Part shown: positions 1-11,105 of the stretch, piece by piece
Numbering within the stretch: position 1 is the stretch's first letter
How the letters are laid out: each line of letters begins with the position of its first letter
Assembly: GCA_016801885.1 (NCBI GenBank)
Contig: CM028890.1
Location: 12,454,001 to 12,518,000 of the forward strand
DNA: 64,000 nucleotides
From: Toxotes chatareus
Taxonomy: Eukaryota > Chordata > Actinopteri > Toxotidae
Direction: 5' to 3'
The notes under the pieces: generated by a model
The model's input: only the letters and a program-made list of their open reading frames with translations
What the model was told of the DNA's origin: nothing
Databases searched by the model: none
Program-made: the position numbers and the translations under genes

Positions 1-113
1 TAACTGTTTTCACCAAAGCCAAAGTTTTTTTTTTTTTTTAAACAATTCAGTTTTTTGCTTCACTTTTCCTTTTTCCTCTCGCATTTGATTGCCCTTTCTC
101 TCTGCCCGTAAAG

Positions 114-312
114 GTTTGAGGTGGGTTTCTCACTGGGCTGTGAAGTGATGTTTATGAAGGTCTGCGCTGAAGGCAGGAAGACTGCTAGCACAGACTGGAT
201 GCCCCCATCACTCTTCACTATGCCCCTTCGAGACATCCCGCCCCTGACGCCAGAGTGGGATCCATGGCAACAGTGCCGGCCATTCTGTCATTTTCTTGTA
301 CGATTCATATGA
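114..312 (+). CDS. Terminal coding exon of an unrecognised upstream gene (partial)
   Basis: A pyrimidine-rich tract ending in AAG at 111-113 looks like a splice acceptor. It is followed by a 65-codon open frame that enters in phase 1 at 114 and stops with TGA at 310-312. The encoded tail includes FEVGFSLGCEVMFMKVC and later LRDIPPLTPEWDPWQQC. It has a hydrophobic, cysteine-bearing start and a Pro/Trp-rich end, which reads like conserved coding sequence rather than chance. Two poly(A) signals follow. I do not recognise the family, and the rest of the gene lies outside the window. The frame, acceptor and downstream poly(A) signals are visible; that it is a last exon is inference. Confidence 0.55.
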
Positions 313-410
313 CTGCAGATTTCATCCAGATGACACCAGTGGTCCCATAAGGAGAGATTTAACCTTGATTCTTATAGTCTTTAACTTTTTGCATATAATT
401 GATCTATGTG

Positions 411-617
411 AATAAAAAAATGTGTTATTTGTAACACTGAGCCATATGTAGAATTTTAAGTTTATTGTTCTAAAAGTAGCTTAGCCATGTAGAAAATGCA
501 ACACTTAAAATCTGTCATTGCTGTTGTGAAAATAACATTGGGGAATTGTGTCTTGGTATGATTTCTGAATAATTTTTATATTTACATAACTTGGAGGAAG
601 CTAAGAAGATTAATAAA
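411..617 (+). terminator. Candidate poly(A) signals for the gene ending at 312
   Basis: AATAAA occurs at 411-416 and again at 612-617, about 100 and 300 bases after the stop codon. Both are placed to end the transcript of the upstream gene. Confidence 0.45.
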
Positions 618-1621
618 ACCTATTGTAACTATTTAAGTGTGAAGTTGTGGTGTGGTGTTTGGGTTTGCTGATTGATGTGGTAGGAAAAAAAGGTGTTAAT
701 AAATGATAACCTCCATGAGACAAAATCATTTTACTGTTGGAATACAGTGCATTGAAGTGGATAATATGACAGCTCCCATCAGTTGTCTCATCAAGATTTA
801 AGTCAGTTTAGAAAAAGTCAAGAAGAAGAAGAAAATCTGCTGAAACACACACAACCTGCTTATTCAAGTCAGTTCATGAGTGCACATCTTTTAGCCATCT
901 GCTCAACCTAATGTTATTAGGAAGACCTCGGGCTCTACGCTGATTTGATTAGACGAGACCAAATAGACTTGACATGAGTACAATGTAAGACCCAAAGATA
1001 TAGTGAGGTTACAGTGGCACAGTGTAGCCAAGCTGTTGAGTTTTAGGATTTTCCTGATACTGAATCAGGTTAAATCCTTTTGTGAGCTCTAGCTGTAATT
1101 AAATTAAATTTGGCAGTTTAAATTAAGCATTTAATTGTCATTATGCGCCAAAGAAAACAGATTATCTTCGAGAGCAGTCCCTGTGGGCTCAAAGGAAATG
1201 TAAATCACTTCTTCATCACTAGTAATACTGTAAGTGTAGAAAGAGCAAACTGATCCAGACACTTTACGGGAAAAGTTTTCATGGGAAGATTGAATCTCAC
1301 AACTTTTGCGCTTTCACATGTAGCTATGAAGAGGTGACGTTTCTGTATTTTCTATGAAATCTATTCCATGGTACCATCTGAAATGCATTACTGCTAAGTT
1401 GTATAGAGGGACCCAAGAGCATATCAACACATTGCATATGTTAACACAAGCACTAGTGTATTGATATCATTTTGTTCCAATTCCCTTTAGTTACAGTGAA
1501 ACTAAAGGAAAATTCTGAACTTCCATTTGTGAAGAACGACTCTGATTCCTCTGTGACTTCATTATGAGAACAGAGCTGCTGTTGCCATGCCATACCATAC
1601 CATACTATTAGCAGGAAGATA
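618..1621. other. Intergenic, between two genes converging tail to tail
   Basis: This is an AT-rich spacer with no convincing open frame. The left neighbour ends reading rightwards and the erich6-like gene ends reading leftwards, so both 3' UTRs probably lie here. I see no RNA gene or recognisable repeat. Confidence 0.5.
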
Positions 1622-4616
1622 TCAGATACAATCCTGAAGACACTTAAGGATGAAGGCTCTCTCACTGTCACTCATCATCGTATGAGCACTGACTTCCAGA
1701 AGCCTTTGAGCAGCAGCATGGAGGTGAGGGGCTTGTGCGGTTTTGGGCAGCAGGGGACGGGAGGGCGTCATCAAGTACTGGTGAAGATGCCGAATGGCCA
1801 CATGGATCCGAATCCTGGCTGCCAATACTAAGAGCTCCTCCTTTATTACTGATGGTCCAGAAGCAGGCCCATCAGCTTTAGATTCACCCTAAAAAGGTTA
1901 TTGTCATATACCATTGTTTAAAAAGCTACGAAATGAGTCAATGCAAATGCTCTGAGCACAGCTTGTATTGCAGAACTGGAGGTTCAAGATCAATATGTGG
2001 TCAGAAAAAATAAACCACAATTGTCTGCACCACCACAAACATTTGTGCTTTATTTTTCTGTTTGCAGAAAAAAAAAATGGTTAAAAATAGGTAACAATGC
2101 TTCACCTCTACCTGAGCAGAGCAGGCACCCACGCTGAACTTTGCTTGTTGGCCTTGTGCAAGGAAGGAAACAAACACTTGTTCCTTCCCAAGGACCCGGA
2201 CACCAACGGTTTTGTTGAGGGACAAAAAGACAGGGTGCAGGGGTGTGGGAGTGAGGCTCAGGCCCCAGTTCCACCGACGAACTCTGGCACCTGCCTCGTC
2301 CAAGCACTGACCGCCGGATCTGTTTAAGGACAGCCTCCAACATGAGTGCAGACAAAAAGCTAATTATATTTACACCTTGATCATTTTATTCTATATAATC
2401 ATCACAAATACAATTTAAAATCATTTAATGATTAATAGAAACACTTTGTGTTGTACCATATGTTTCCATTGCTGTGGTAACATGTCGCCATGCCATCAGA
2501 CTGGAACACGGCTCTAATCGGTTGACTGGGGGCATTGCTGTCATCGTACACAACACAGACCCTTCCATTTTCTTCAGTGACCACAACAATGAGAGCCAAG
2601 AGGCCTGAGGGATAACTGTTACCATGACGATAAGGATGAGAATGCCCACTGTCGAGTGCTTGTTGCATTGCATTTACAATCTAACACACGTGATTTGCTC
2701 TAGCTTAAATTTGCTCACACATTGCTCTTTTGCAATGCTCTTTTTTATTTTTTATTTTTATTATTTATTGAAATCTGAATTTTGTATTGTTTTCTGGTCT
2801 TTGTTTCAAAACCAGTTGAAAATCTCACCACATGATAAAATCTTCAAACTTTAAATCTGAGTGGATACAAGACCTGAGCAGAGCCATCAGGGAACAAGGT
2901 AAGAAATTTCATGCCATTGGAATAATATTTGTGTAGAAATTCTGCCACATCCTGCAAATACATAGTAAGATTAAACAAGGTTAAAAGATATGAATAAAAC
3001 AAAAAATGGGCCATAAAAGAAAACAAGATAGTAATTTGTAGGTACCTGATGATGACATATGCCAAACTGAAGGGCCTTGTGGTCACAAAAAGGGACCGAC
3101 ACCTGTGCCTCTTCCCCTTCAGTTTTAAAACACTTCTCAGTTGCACTACTAGGACGCACTGTCCAGCATCCTTTTCCTTCCGTGCAAGAGAGCCGGAAGC
3201 TGAGGACCTTTGATGTTGGGGCAACTAAACAATAGCACAGAACAAGCTGCTATTTTAAGTCACAGTTGTTTAGTTTCTCACCAATGATCTGAACAAATTA
3301 CAAAAACACAAAAACACACTTTTTGTGTGCACACTTTTTGCCAGCTCATGTTTATATATCATGACTGGATGGACAGTTGGATTTTAAGCTGCCGGTGTGG
3401 ATGTTGCTCACTGAGCAGTTACTCACAGGTTTCTGCCACAGGTAGCTGCATTGAGTAATCCTCATGGACTCTCAGTTCTGACTGTGTTCTATGAAAAGGA
3501 CCAAATACATTATTCCCGACATTAATGTTAAGCATTATAATCAAGAGCACTATTGATTGTGGGTCTATGTGACATTTTAAAATTACAAATTCGTACCCAA
3601 GTCCACTCGGTAAATCTACAATAAACTTGTTGTAATCCTCCATCTCCCTGCCCTGGAAAAGCAGCTCCTCGGCCTCTGTGGCTGGTTTGTCTTCCAGTGA
3701 TGTTGGAGAACCAGTTTTCAGGTCAAGTCTACCCTCAAACAAACATCTCTGCTTCACCAGCATCTCACACAGCCGCTGCCGCTGGGCACAGCAGAAGAGA
3801 GGAGATGTCTAGGATGGACACAAAAGAGGATGCGAGGGGGGTTAGTAGTGCATCAGGTAAATTTGGTGAACATGGTTTTGTACATTTATTGTCTGTCTCA
3901 CCTCAGATTCCTGTAGCCATGTAAGATCAAGTGAAGGTCTGGCCTTTTCTCCACAGTACTCACATTTCACTGCATTTTCTGACAGAGGTGGGGGCTAGAA
4001 GAAATAGTTTTAAAGTGGGCTGATCAGTAACATAAAGCCGTGTTGCTCTTAAAGGTAATTTACAACAGTAGGTAGAAATCTGATCTTAGTACCACTGGAA
4101 GAATGGTTGTTAAGTTTATCCCGTGGTTGTCGGACTCCCGATTGTACCTCAGAACTCCTGCAGTTCGGATACAATAGGTGGGTGGATCGCTAACTGACTG
4201 TGGACGGCCCTCTCGTGTCTTCTTACCAAACAACAAGAAAAATAGAAATCAAATAAAGTAAACAACTCATTAATAAGTGATATGGTTCCTGATTAAAACA
4301 TGGGTGGAAAGGAAAGAAGATTTATTGATTTTTCATTACTCTGCTTATGATTTGTCTTACTTGGGCATTCAGGACCCAAGGCGGCTCATGCTCTAATGTA
4401 GCAGTAGTAGCATCTAAAGGCAAAACAAAGGTCACTGTGGCATCACTGAAGTAGGTCCAAGAGAAATAAAAATAGACCTGAATACAGCTACTTAATGATT
4501 CTCCTTTTCACCAGAGGATCTGATGATCCTATATTACTTTGATAATTCTATTTCAATCATCATTGGAACAGACTTACGGGAAAGGCTGGACCTCATCTTT
4601 GTCTCTGTTTGTCTGA
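1622..4616 (-). CDS. erich6: FAM194-domain protein, ERICH6-like (5' end not resolved)
   Basis: Eleven exons join in consistent phase: 4578-4616, 4361-4445, 4093-4221, 3902-3994, 3597-3808, 3427-3488, 3046-3224, 2869-2951, 2445-2615, 2112-2319 and 1622-1888, giving about 509 codons. An early cysteine-rich stretch (CEYCGEKARPSLD, then FCCAQRQRLC) may bind zinc. The core is the FAM194 domain: KYYSNGMKFLTLFPDGSAQ, then YPSG, VCVVYDDSN, RAVFQSDGMATCYHSNGNIW and DEAGARVRRWNW, then VSFLAQGQQAKFSVG. A C-terminal extension rich in Arg and His ends in LKCLQDCI. FAM194 proteins (ERICH6, ERICH6B, C3orf20) have no established biochemical activity. ERICH6 lies on human 3q25, which fits the neighbours here, so I prefer it to C3orf20. 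The intron joining 2869-2951 to 2445-2615 only works with a U12-type splice site. Exons upstream of 4616, including the start codon, are unresolved; a further donor sits near 4924. Confidence 0.8.
2616..2868 (-). other. Probable U12-type (minor spliceosome) intron in the erich6-like gene
   Basis: On the minus strand the intron begins GTATCCAC (donor 2868-2867) and ends TAACAG (acceptor 2617-2616). The first six bases match the U12 consensus GTATCC. A branch-like ATCCTTATC lies about 15 bases before the acceptor, matching TTCCTTAAC at seven of nine positions. No U2-type pairing keeps the reading frame here. This one joins GTC TT to T and restores the family motif QVFYPSG. Confidence 0.65.
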
Positions 4617-5678
4617 CTGTAGTGAAGTTACTGATTTAAGTGTCTTTTTCCCAAAATGAAATAACAGCATTCACTACATGTGGAAAGTTGCTCTTCTGTT
4701 GAAGGAAAAGATACAATAGAAAGAAAATGAAGATGAAAAGGTAACTAAAACATCTTATAAAATCTAATTATATATAAGATCAATTATCATATCGACAAGA
4801 AAACAGATAAAGACAAGGCAGTACACCCATTAAATGTATCTGCTTGAGAGTTAAACTTGAGCAGAATATATCATTAAAATAACACACCTGGGAAAAAAAA
4901 GCAAACACAGGGTAATGCACTCACCTCAGTGGCTGTCAAATATTCTTCAATGCTTCCCACTTGTTGATGTTGTCAGTAGCCTTGGAGATGAAATAGCTGT
5001 CTACAGCAATGCATAAACGTAATAGCAGACCTAATTTTGGCTGCCTGCTGACTGGTTTTAATGCCAACAAATAGTATGAAACACAGTGTACAATACTGAA
5101 ACACAACAAAACAAGTGTCCAGTGTTTGTTTAAGTGAATGAATGTTTGCAATGATCTAAAAGCCAGAAAGGTTGTGAGACATAAAATGCAAAATAATCTC
5201 ACTTCAAGGTCTGTAGTTGTTCTGGAGCTTCATCAGCAGATGAAGTGTGCCTAGTTGTCATGGAGCTGTAGATTTTCAAATTTAGTGCAATACTGTTACT
5301 ATTATTATTATTATTATTTTTAATTGTTTTATTCCTGAGCACGTGTCCATTGTACATTCATTTACACAATAATTTAACCTCAAGGTCAATCATTTTGCAG
5401 CTGTCTTTGAGTTTACTTTCCAATGACAATACCCTCATAACAGGTCAAGTATAAACCCAGAAACTCCACCAGCTAATTATTATTTAATCTGCTTTTTCAC
5501 TCCCTGTTTCAAACCCTCCACTCCCCCTCCACTTTTTCCATCCGGTGAACATGTTTTAACACAATTTCTCCAAAAGATGGCAGGGCTCTTGTGCTTATGG
5601 AGACACTTAAATCTTACCCAGGTGTGACCAATTCCAGATGATTAGACAGCAAGTGATCAGCCTACCATCCCCAGAACT
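4617..5678. other. Presumed 5' region of the erich6-like gene and intergenic spacer
   Basis: A strong minus-strand donor (GAG|GTGAGTGC) near 4924 and an acceptor-like AACAG near 4693 suggest more 5' exons of the erich6-like gene, but no phase-consistent model emerged. The rest is AT-rich, with a short ATT repeat near 5300. Head-to-head promoters of the erich6-like gene and the first ZP-N-like gene probably lie here. Confidence 0.35.
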
Positions 5679-5742
5679 CTGATTGGCTGTTGCAGCACCA
5701 GCAGTACCTGCTGGGAAGGAAACATTACAACACAAATACCCG
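5679..5742 (+). promoter_or_regulatory. Promoter block shared with the second ZP-N-like gene
   Basis: In order: CTGATTGG (5679-5686, an inverted CCAAT box), ACCTGCTG (5706-5713) and TACCCG (5737-5742), followed by the start codon at 5797. The same three words occur in the same order before the paralogue at 9056. An upstream E-box CAGGTG sits near 5620. No clear TATA box is visible. Confidence 0.45.
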
Positions 5743-5796
5743 CGGGGAGGCAGCACCTTCTAGCTCTTAAAATTTCCAGGAGTCACGCACGACAGA

Positions 5797-7768
5797 ATGA
5801 TGCGTAAAGGAAAAAGGAAAAGTGCTACTACTTACTTTGCTGCGGGTGTCCTTCTGACATGTTTTTTAGCGCAAACGATAGACTGTTATCGACTGAAGAA
5901 ATCAGAAAGACAAAGAGAAGGGCGAAACGACGCCGATACAGCCAAAACGATAGGTCTCCAAGAGGGGAAAATTGTGTTCGGGAGAGTTTTTGAGAAAGAT
6001 TCAGGCCTAGAGTCACAAGGGACCAGGAAAAGTTCTGCAAACGCTTCTGCGGAGGATGAAACGGCTTATCAAGCGGACTTCGCGGGTAGAAATGTGATAT
6101 ATTTGTGTTTAATTGCAGGTGTTGCTCAGTTAGGCATCTGCTGAATGGAGATAACTCAAAAAAAGAAGCTGTGATTATATGCTTACGTTTTGAATATATC
6201 CTGTCAGGCTGGTCAAAAGGACAAGCACATGATACCGGTTCCAGAGAAGCATCATGGAAGCGCATGGCACCTTCCCTGCAGTGTGGTTGGGACCAGATGA
6301 AGTTCAGAGCGGTGGGACCTGGAGCTTCACAGTTTGCAGTGGAACAAGGTAAAGTGATGAGGTTCATTAATCTCTAAATTTCTGGGTATTGGCACCTATT
6401 TGCTTAGTTACATTTTATTTTTTTTAATTTTTTTTTTACCCTCTCCCCCCTCAGGAAATGCATCTCCAATGCCTCTGTCCCAGGTCCCTGCCACCTGTGG
6501 CTACAGCATGCAGAGGAACTCCCTTGCACTAGTTATGTTGGTTCCATATGATGGCTGCAGTGTTTTTCAGGAGGTGATTTTTATTTCATGAAACAAAATG
6601 AGAGAGGTTCTTGCTTCATAATGATGGAAAGTTATGTTTGAAGATAGATGGAGATTAAATTCTTATGGCATTGCTAAAATGATCAGAATTGATCATTATT
6701 TTGATTGTTTTAATTAATGCATACAAAAATGACAAACATTAGATGGGTTTAGCTTCTCAAATGTTAGCATTCAAATTAAAAACTGTAAACTGTTTATTTT
6801 TGGTTTTGGAGTCTTTGGCCGATGACACTTAAATGTAACTTGAGTGAAATTTTGAGTGTTTTGTAATATGCTACATGATGCTGTGGATTAATCTACAGAA
6901 ACAGTTTAAGCCTCAGTGTAATATTTAACTGGATTGTGTAACAGTTCTGTTTTCTTCTTCCAAGGGCGGAAGTTATGTTCTGCCAATGCGTTGGCAGGGT
7001 ATCCCAGTTTCACTCTGGTGCCCTAAACCTGCAGCACCTGCTCCTACGACTGCTGACCCACATCCTGTACCTCAGACACCCAGCTACCTTCCATCATACC
7101 CCCAGATGCAAGAACCCAAAATCCCCCCATCCTATTTCTTTCCACCTTATCTGCCTTATCCTCAGTACCCTTCAGTGGTTGTACCAACAACTACGACAAC
7201 CACAACCACAAAGAAACCAGAAATGCCTAAGCTTCTGCAATACCCCTCTTTCCCCTTCCCTCCTTTTTATCCCTACTTTCCTCCCCCTCTTCCTGTCACA
7301 ACAGCAGCGCCAACCACAACGGCTGCTACCACTACAACCACCACTGCAAAGCCTGCTGCCACAGCTCCTCCCCCAGTATTTCCTTCACCTTTCTACCCAC
7401 CTTTCTTTCCTCCCTTTCCTTGGCCCCTCCCTGGACCTCTGCCAACAACTGCATCGACCACAACTACTCAAACAACCACAACTAAACCAACTACTCAACC
7501 ACAGTTTCCGCCATATGCCTTTCCACCCTTCTTTCCTCCATATCCTCCTTTTTTCCCTCCAATTATCCCTCCCTATCCTCAATATACAACCTCTATGCCT
7601 GAGACGACGACAACCACTAGTACGACAACAGAGAAAACGGACTCCATAGTGACCCCAGCACCGTCACACCATCACCCACATTTTCATCCACATGTCCACC
7701 TTCCATTTCCTTATCCCCCTCCTTATCCCCCTCCTTATCCCCCCCCTTATCCCCCTCCTTCACCCTAG
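5797..7768 (+). CDS. Secreted ZP-N-like protein with Pro/Thr-rich tail, paralogue 1
   Basis: Exons 5797-6085, 6208-6348, 6455-6573 and 6965-7768 join in phase and give 450 residues. The N-terminus is a signal sequence with hydrophobic core TTYFAAGVLLTCFLA. Residues about 110-205 form a four-cysteine module: LQCGWDQMKF, VPATCGY, VPYDGC, then GGSYVLPMRWQGIPV and LWCP. This spacing and the YDGC...YVLP...W motif resemble the ZP-N fold of egg-coat proteins. The remaining 245 residues alternate aromatic-proline blocks (FPPFYPYFPPP) with threonine runs of up to eight, which are likely O-glycosylated, and end in a His-rich stretch and four YPPP repeats. There is no ZP-C domain, membrane anchor or obvious furin site. 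I infer an extracellular, perhaps egg- or matrix-associated, protein. The exact family name is unknown to me. A tandem paralogue follows 1.3 kb downstream. Confidence 0.75.
7711..7758 (+). repeat. 12-base coding minisatellite, four units
   Basis: The unit ttatccccctcc begins at 7711, 7723, 7735 and 7747, with small changes in the last copies. It encodes tandem YPPP at the very end of the first ZP-N-like protein. Such repeats usually vary in copy number between individuals. Confidence 0.8.
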
Positions 7769-7785
7769 CCTGCTGAAAAATGTGC

Positions 7786-7791
7786 AATAAA
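7786..7791 (+). terminator. Poly(A) signal of ZP-N-like paralogue 1
   Basis: AATAAA lies 17 bases after the stop codon, implying a very short 3' UTR. Confidence 0.7.
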
Positions 7792-8892
7792 TGGTTTGAA
7801 TTACTTAAGTGGCTGTCTTAAGTCTCCAGTATTTAGTATTTATTGAAAGGTGCAGTTTATGTGGAAAGGTTGGTGCTCTTGATTTCAGGGGTTTCTAGGG
7901 AGTGTCAGAGGTAACTAGGCCATATTGAAAATGGTCTTTACTCCTAACAAAACATAGTCTCTTCAAATGTCAAAGAGGGCTCTATTGAAAATCCAGAAAC
8001 TCAGTGTGGGGGGGAAAAAAGTGAAGCAATTTGTACAGCAACATTGTCTATACAACTATTCCCTTTGACTGACATGCTTACTTACAAAATGTTTCATCCA
8101 TTATAAGGTAATGGAGGATATGAAATGGTGACCACTAAATTAGGATTTATGAAACTTCATGTATAAATTGTGCTGTATGTGTCAATATATAAAATAAAAT
8201 ATATATGTATATATACACACACATATACATACACACCCCATCTCAACACTTATCCTACTGTCTATCTATATCTATATCTATATATATACATATATATATA
8301 TTCTTAGTCTCCTAAATTTAATTTTATGACTTTAAACTGAAGTAGTTTTGATTGAGCTTTTTTTTATACTAATCATCAGAGAAAACCTTTTAATTAAAAA
8401 AAAACAAAAACAATCTGTAACACACATCAAAGCAGCTCCCTAGCATGACATCTGTAGGCTTGTGACTTGTAAACAGGATGTAAACAGTTTAAAAAGTTTG
8501 TCTATGATTTCGTCATTGTGAGAATATAGGTACAATCTCAGGGCGACATTTAAGAGAGTGAAATCATTTTCAAAGGTGACCTGTTTTAGCATTGGCAGAT
8601 TTGTACACATTCTGGGGACTTTCAAGTTGTATGTATCCACTGATTTTATGTTAAATACATTTTCAAATAAGCCATTAAATTCCCTCATAAAAACACTGGA
8701 CAAGGGATGTCACTACAAATTTCAAGTATCACAAAAAGTATGTACTATCTTTATGAAATACACTGCCAAAGATAAATATCCACATAACTAAAAAATAAAA
8801 TAAATAGCGTGTCTCCTATTTCATGCCATATGATAAAGAGGTGACTTTTGACTTGACGCAACACTGAAATTAGTCATCAAGAGTCTAAGGCC
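7792..8892. other. Intergenic spacer with AT microsatellite
   Basis: This spacer separates the two ZP-N-like paralogues. About 8190-8302 is a compound microsatellite of TA, CA and TATC/TATATC units. The long ORF-like stretches near 8440-8790 have no coding character. No gene is seen. Confidence 0.55.
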
Positions 8893-8988
8893 CACCTGTT
8901 GTGACCTAAATCAACACAGGTGCAAGCTGCAGCTGCAGTCGAATCTGATTGGTTGATTACCTGCTGCCAGTATGTACCCGTATAAAAA
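8893..8988 (+). promoter_or_regulatory. Promoter of ZP-N-like paralogue 2
   Basis: Three E-boxes (CACCTG 8893-8898, CAGGTG 8917-8922, CAGCTG 8930-8935) precede CTGATTGG (8945-8952), ACCTGCTG (8959-8966), TACCCG (8975-8980) and a TATA box TATAAAAA (8981-8988), 68 bases before the start codon. The CTGATTGG/ACCTGCTG/TACCCG series is shared with paralogue 1. Confidence 0.6.
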
Positions 8989-9055
8989 GCTGTCATTTGT
9001 TTGTTCTGTTTCTTAATGAAGTGCTTTCCATGTGATCCAGGCGTGCAGCTCCAGT

Positions 9056-11085
9056 ATGGCAGGAGAAGATGGAAGGAGATCACGTCAAACTGTAGCAGTC
9101 ATATTGGTGCTGTGCTCTTTGGCCTTGAGTTTAACTTGCTTTATCTTGCAGGGGCCGAGAAATAAAGTTCAGCAGGACAAGGTAGTTAGTGAGGCTGCAG
9201 TGATGGAAGAAAAGACAGGAAGCATAATCTTTAATGAGAAAGTGCTTAACTCTGAGTTAGGATCTGCCTCTGCTGCAGGTAACGATGGATTCCCACATGT
9301 TGATTTGGATCAATCAGGAGACACAGGTAAGATTTTGCTATCCAGTTATTTGTTATTTTGATGTAGGCATGCAAATGTCCATGGAAAATAAATTGCATGC
9401 TAGTCAAAAACCGAAGGACATAGCCAATATTAATATTGTATCTGAACTTCTAAAGAGATGTTTGAGCAGGCATTACAGCTGAAAGATGTCATGGCCAAAG
9501 AAACAGCATGGAGGCGCTTGAACCCTACTCTGCACTGTGGTCAAACTAAGATGAAGTTGAAAGTCATGGGACCTGACGCTGCTGCTTTACAGTTAGACAT
9601 GGGTATTGTAACGACTAAGCTTATGTGGAGATGTTAAAGCTGTAAACGTTGGCATAGAATAATGACTCTTTCCTCCCTCTTAGGCAACACACATCCCCTT
9701 CCTCTGAGCCAGGTGCCTGAAACCTGTGGATACTCAGTGCAGCAGAATGCACTGGGACTTGTTTTGGTTGTTCCCTATGATGGCTGCAATGTGATGCAAG
9801 AGGTATACCTCTGCCCCTAATGACTTGACAAGCTAAAGATTTATATGGTGGTAAAAGGGAACACCAATGCTGAAGATATTTAAGTAAAAGTTTTGGTAGA
9901 AACCAACTCTTGTAAATGTTAAACTATGTATCAAGTGCATTATCAGCTAAGTTGCTTGTATATCCCCGTTTTCAGAATGGAAACTATGTGGTGCCAATGA
10001 GTTGGCTGGAGACTCCAGTTAAAGTCACCTGCCCCATTTTGCCAGGTCCTAATGCAACAGCTGCTTCAACTGCCCCCAAGCCTGCTCCTCATCCCTGGAA
10101 ACATCCTTTCCCTCACAGGCCCTGGAGCCTGTATCGTCACAAACGTCAGGCGCCTCAGCCCCCATTCATCTACCATCCTAGCAGTCTATATTATCCCTAT
10201 TTGAACCAGTACTATTACATGTATATGAGACCAGCCCCAACCACTGCTCCTCCTACAACTACTGCGAAGCCTGACACCACCACAACTACCAAGCCAACAA
10301 CAGAGAAACCACCTGAAATGAAGCCTCCTGCATATCCTTATCTGTACTACCCATTTTACCCTTATTACCCTTACTACTACCCTTTCCCAAATTTCCCAGT
10401 GAGGACCACTGTGCCACCAGCTACTACCACTGGACCTAGCACTACTTTGACTACTACAGCCAAGACGACTACTCCTGCCTCAGCTACCCCTCCCACAACT
10501 ACCAAGACTCCTCAAAAGCCGTCATACCCCTACTACTTTCCATATTTTCCTTACTATCCCTACTACCCACCACCAGGACAACAGTTGCCAGAAAACCCTG
10601 ATAACTCAGATATTTATTACTACCCAATCATCCAGCATTTCTACGGAAAACCTCCATACCAAGTGACTCCAAGTCAACCAACGCAAACAACTACTCAGTC
10701 TCCTATTCCCACAGCTAAGCCAGGAGACACAGCTAAACCGACTGACTCGAGCCCTACGACGAAGCCAACAACTGCCTCTGCTCCCACAACAACTTCTGCT
10801 CCCACTGCACAAACAACGCCCAGCAGTAGCAATTATCCAGGCCCAATGAGTCCATATGTTTCTTACTACAATCTCCCCTTCACTCCGTACGTTTCATACA
10901 AATACAGTAAGCATGGCAAACTCCCAGATTACCAGAAACACATGCCTCAAGCTGGTTACAAATCTGGACTCCAGGCTCGAGCATACCCACATCCAGGCTT
11001 CCACTACTGGCAACCTGTGCCATGGTTTTCCAACTCAGCAGGGGAGGGCATTCCTCAATTTGACAGGAAAAAATCCACAGCCTAA
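9056..11085 (+). CDS. Secreted ZP-N-like protein with Tyr/Pro/Thr-rich tail, paralogue 2
   Basis: Exons 9056-9326, 9456-9602, 9684-9802 and 9976-11085 give 548 residues. Intron phases (1, 1, 0) and the 119-base third exon match paralogue 1 exactly. I chose ATG 9056 because the frame upstream has no ATG, only GTG. A hydrophobic signal sequence (VAVILVLCSLALSLTCFIL) is followed by an acidic spacer and the four-cysteine module: LHCGQTKMKL, VPETCGY, VPYDGC, then NGNYVVPMSWLETPV and TCP. A furin-type site RHKR then separates the module from the tail. The tail mixes Tyr-Pro blocks (YPFYPYYPYYYPFP) with Thr/Ala/Pro mucin-like segments and ends in a longer non-repetitive tyrosine-rich region. Paralogue 1 lacks the furin site and this extension. 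The protein is probably secreted and cleaved. Function is unknown; an egg envelope or another extracellular matrix is my inference. Confidence 0.78.
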
Positions 11086-11105
11086 ATACATCTGAACTCC
11101 AAATG

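Noticed and set aside
4936..5202. 88-residue hydrophobic minus-strand frame
   Set aside because: AT-rich with no domain; only the donor at its end is credible, and in a different frame.
5828..6367. 179-residue minus-strand frame
   Set aside because: It spans exon 1, intron 1 and exon 2 of the first ZP-N-like gene in antisense and matches nothing known.
6975..7649. 224-residue Pro/Gln/Leu-rich frame over the ZP-N-like exon 4
   Set aside because: It is a shifted reading of the repetitive tail; the frame joined to the conserved cysteine module is the real one.
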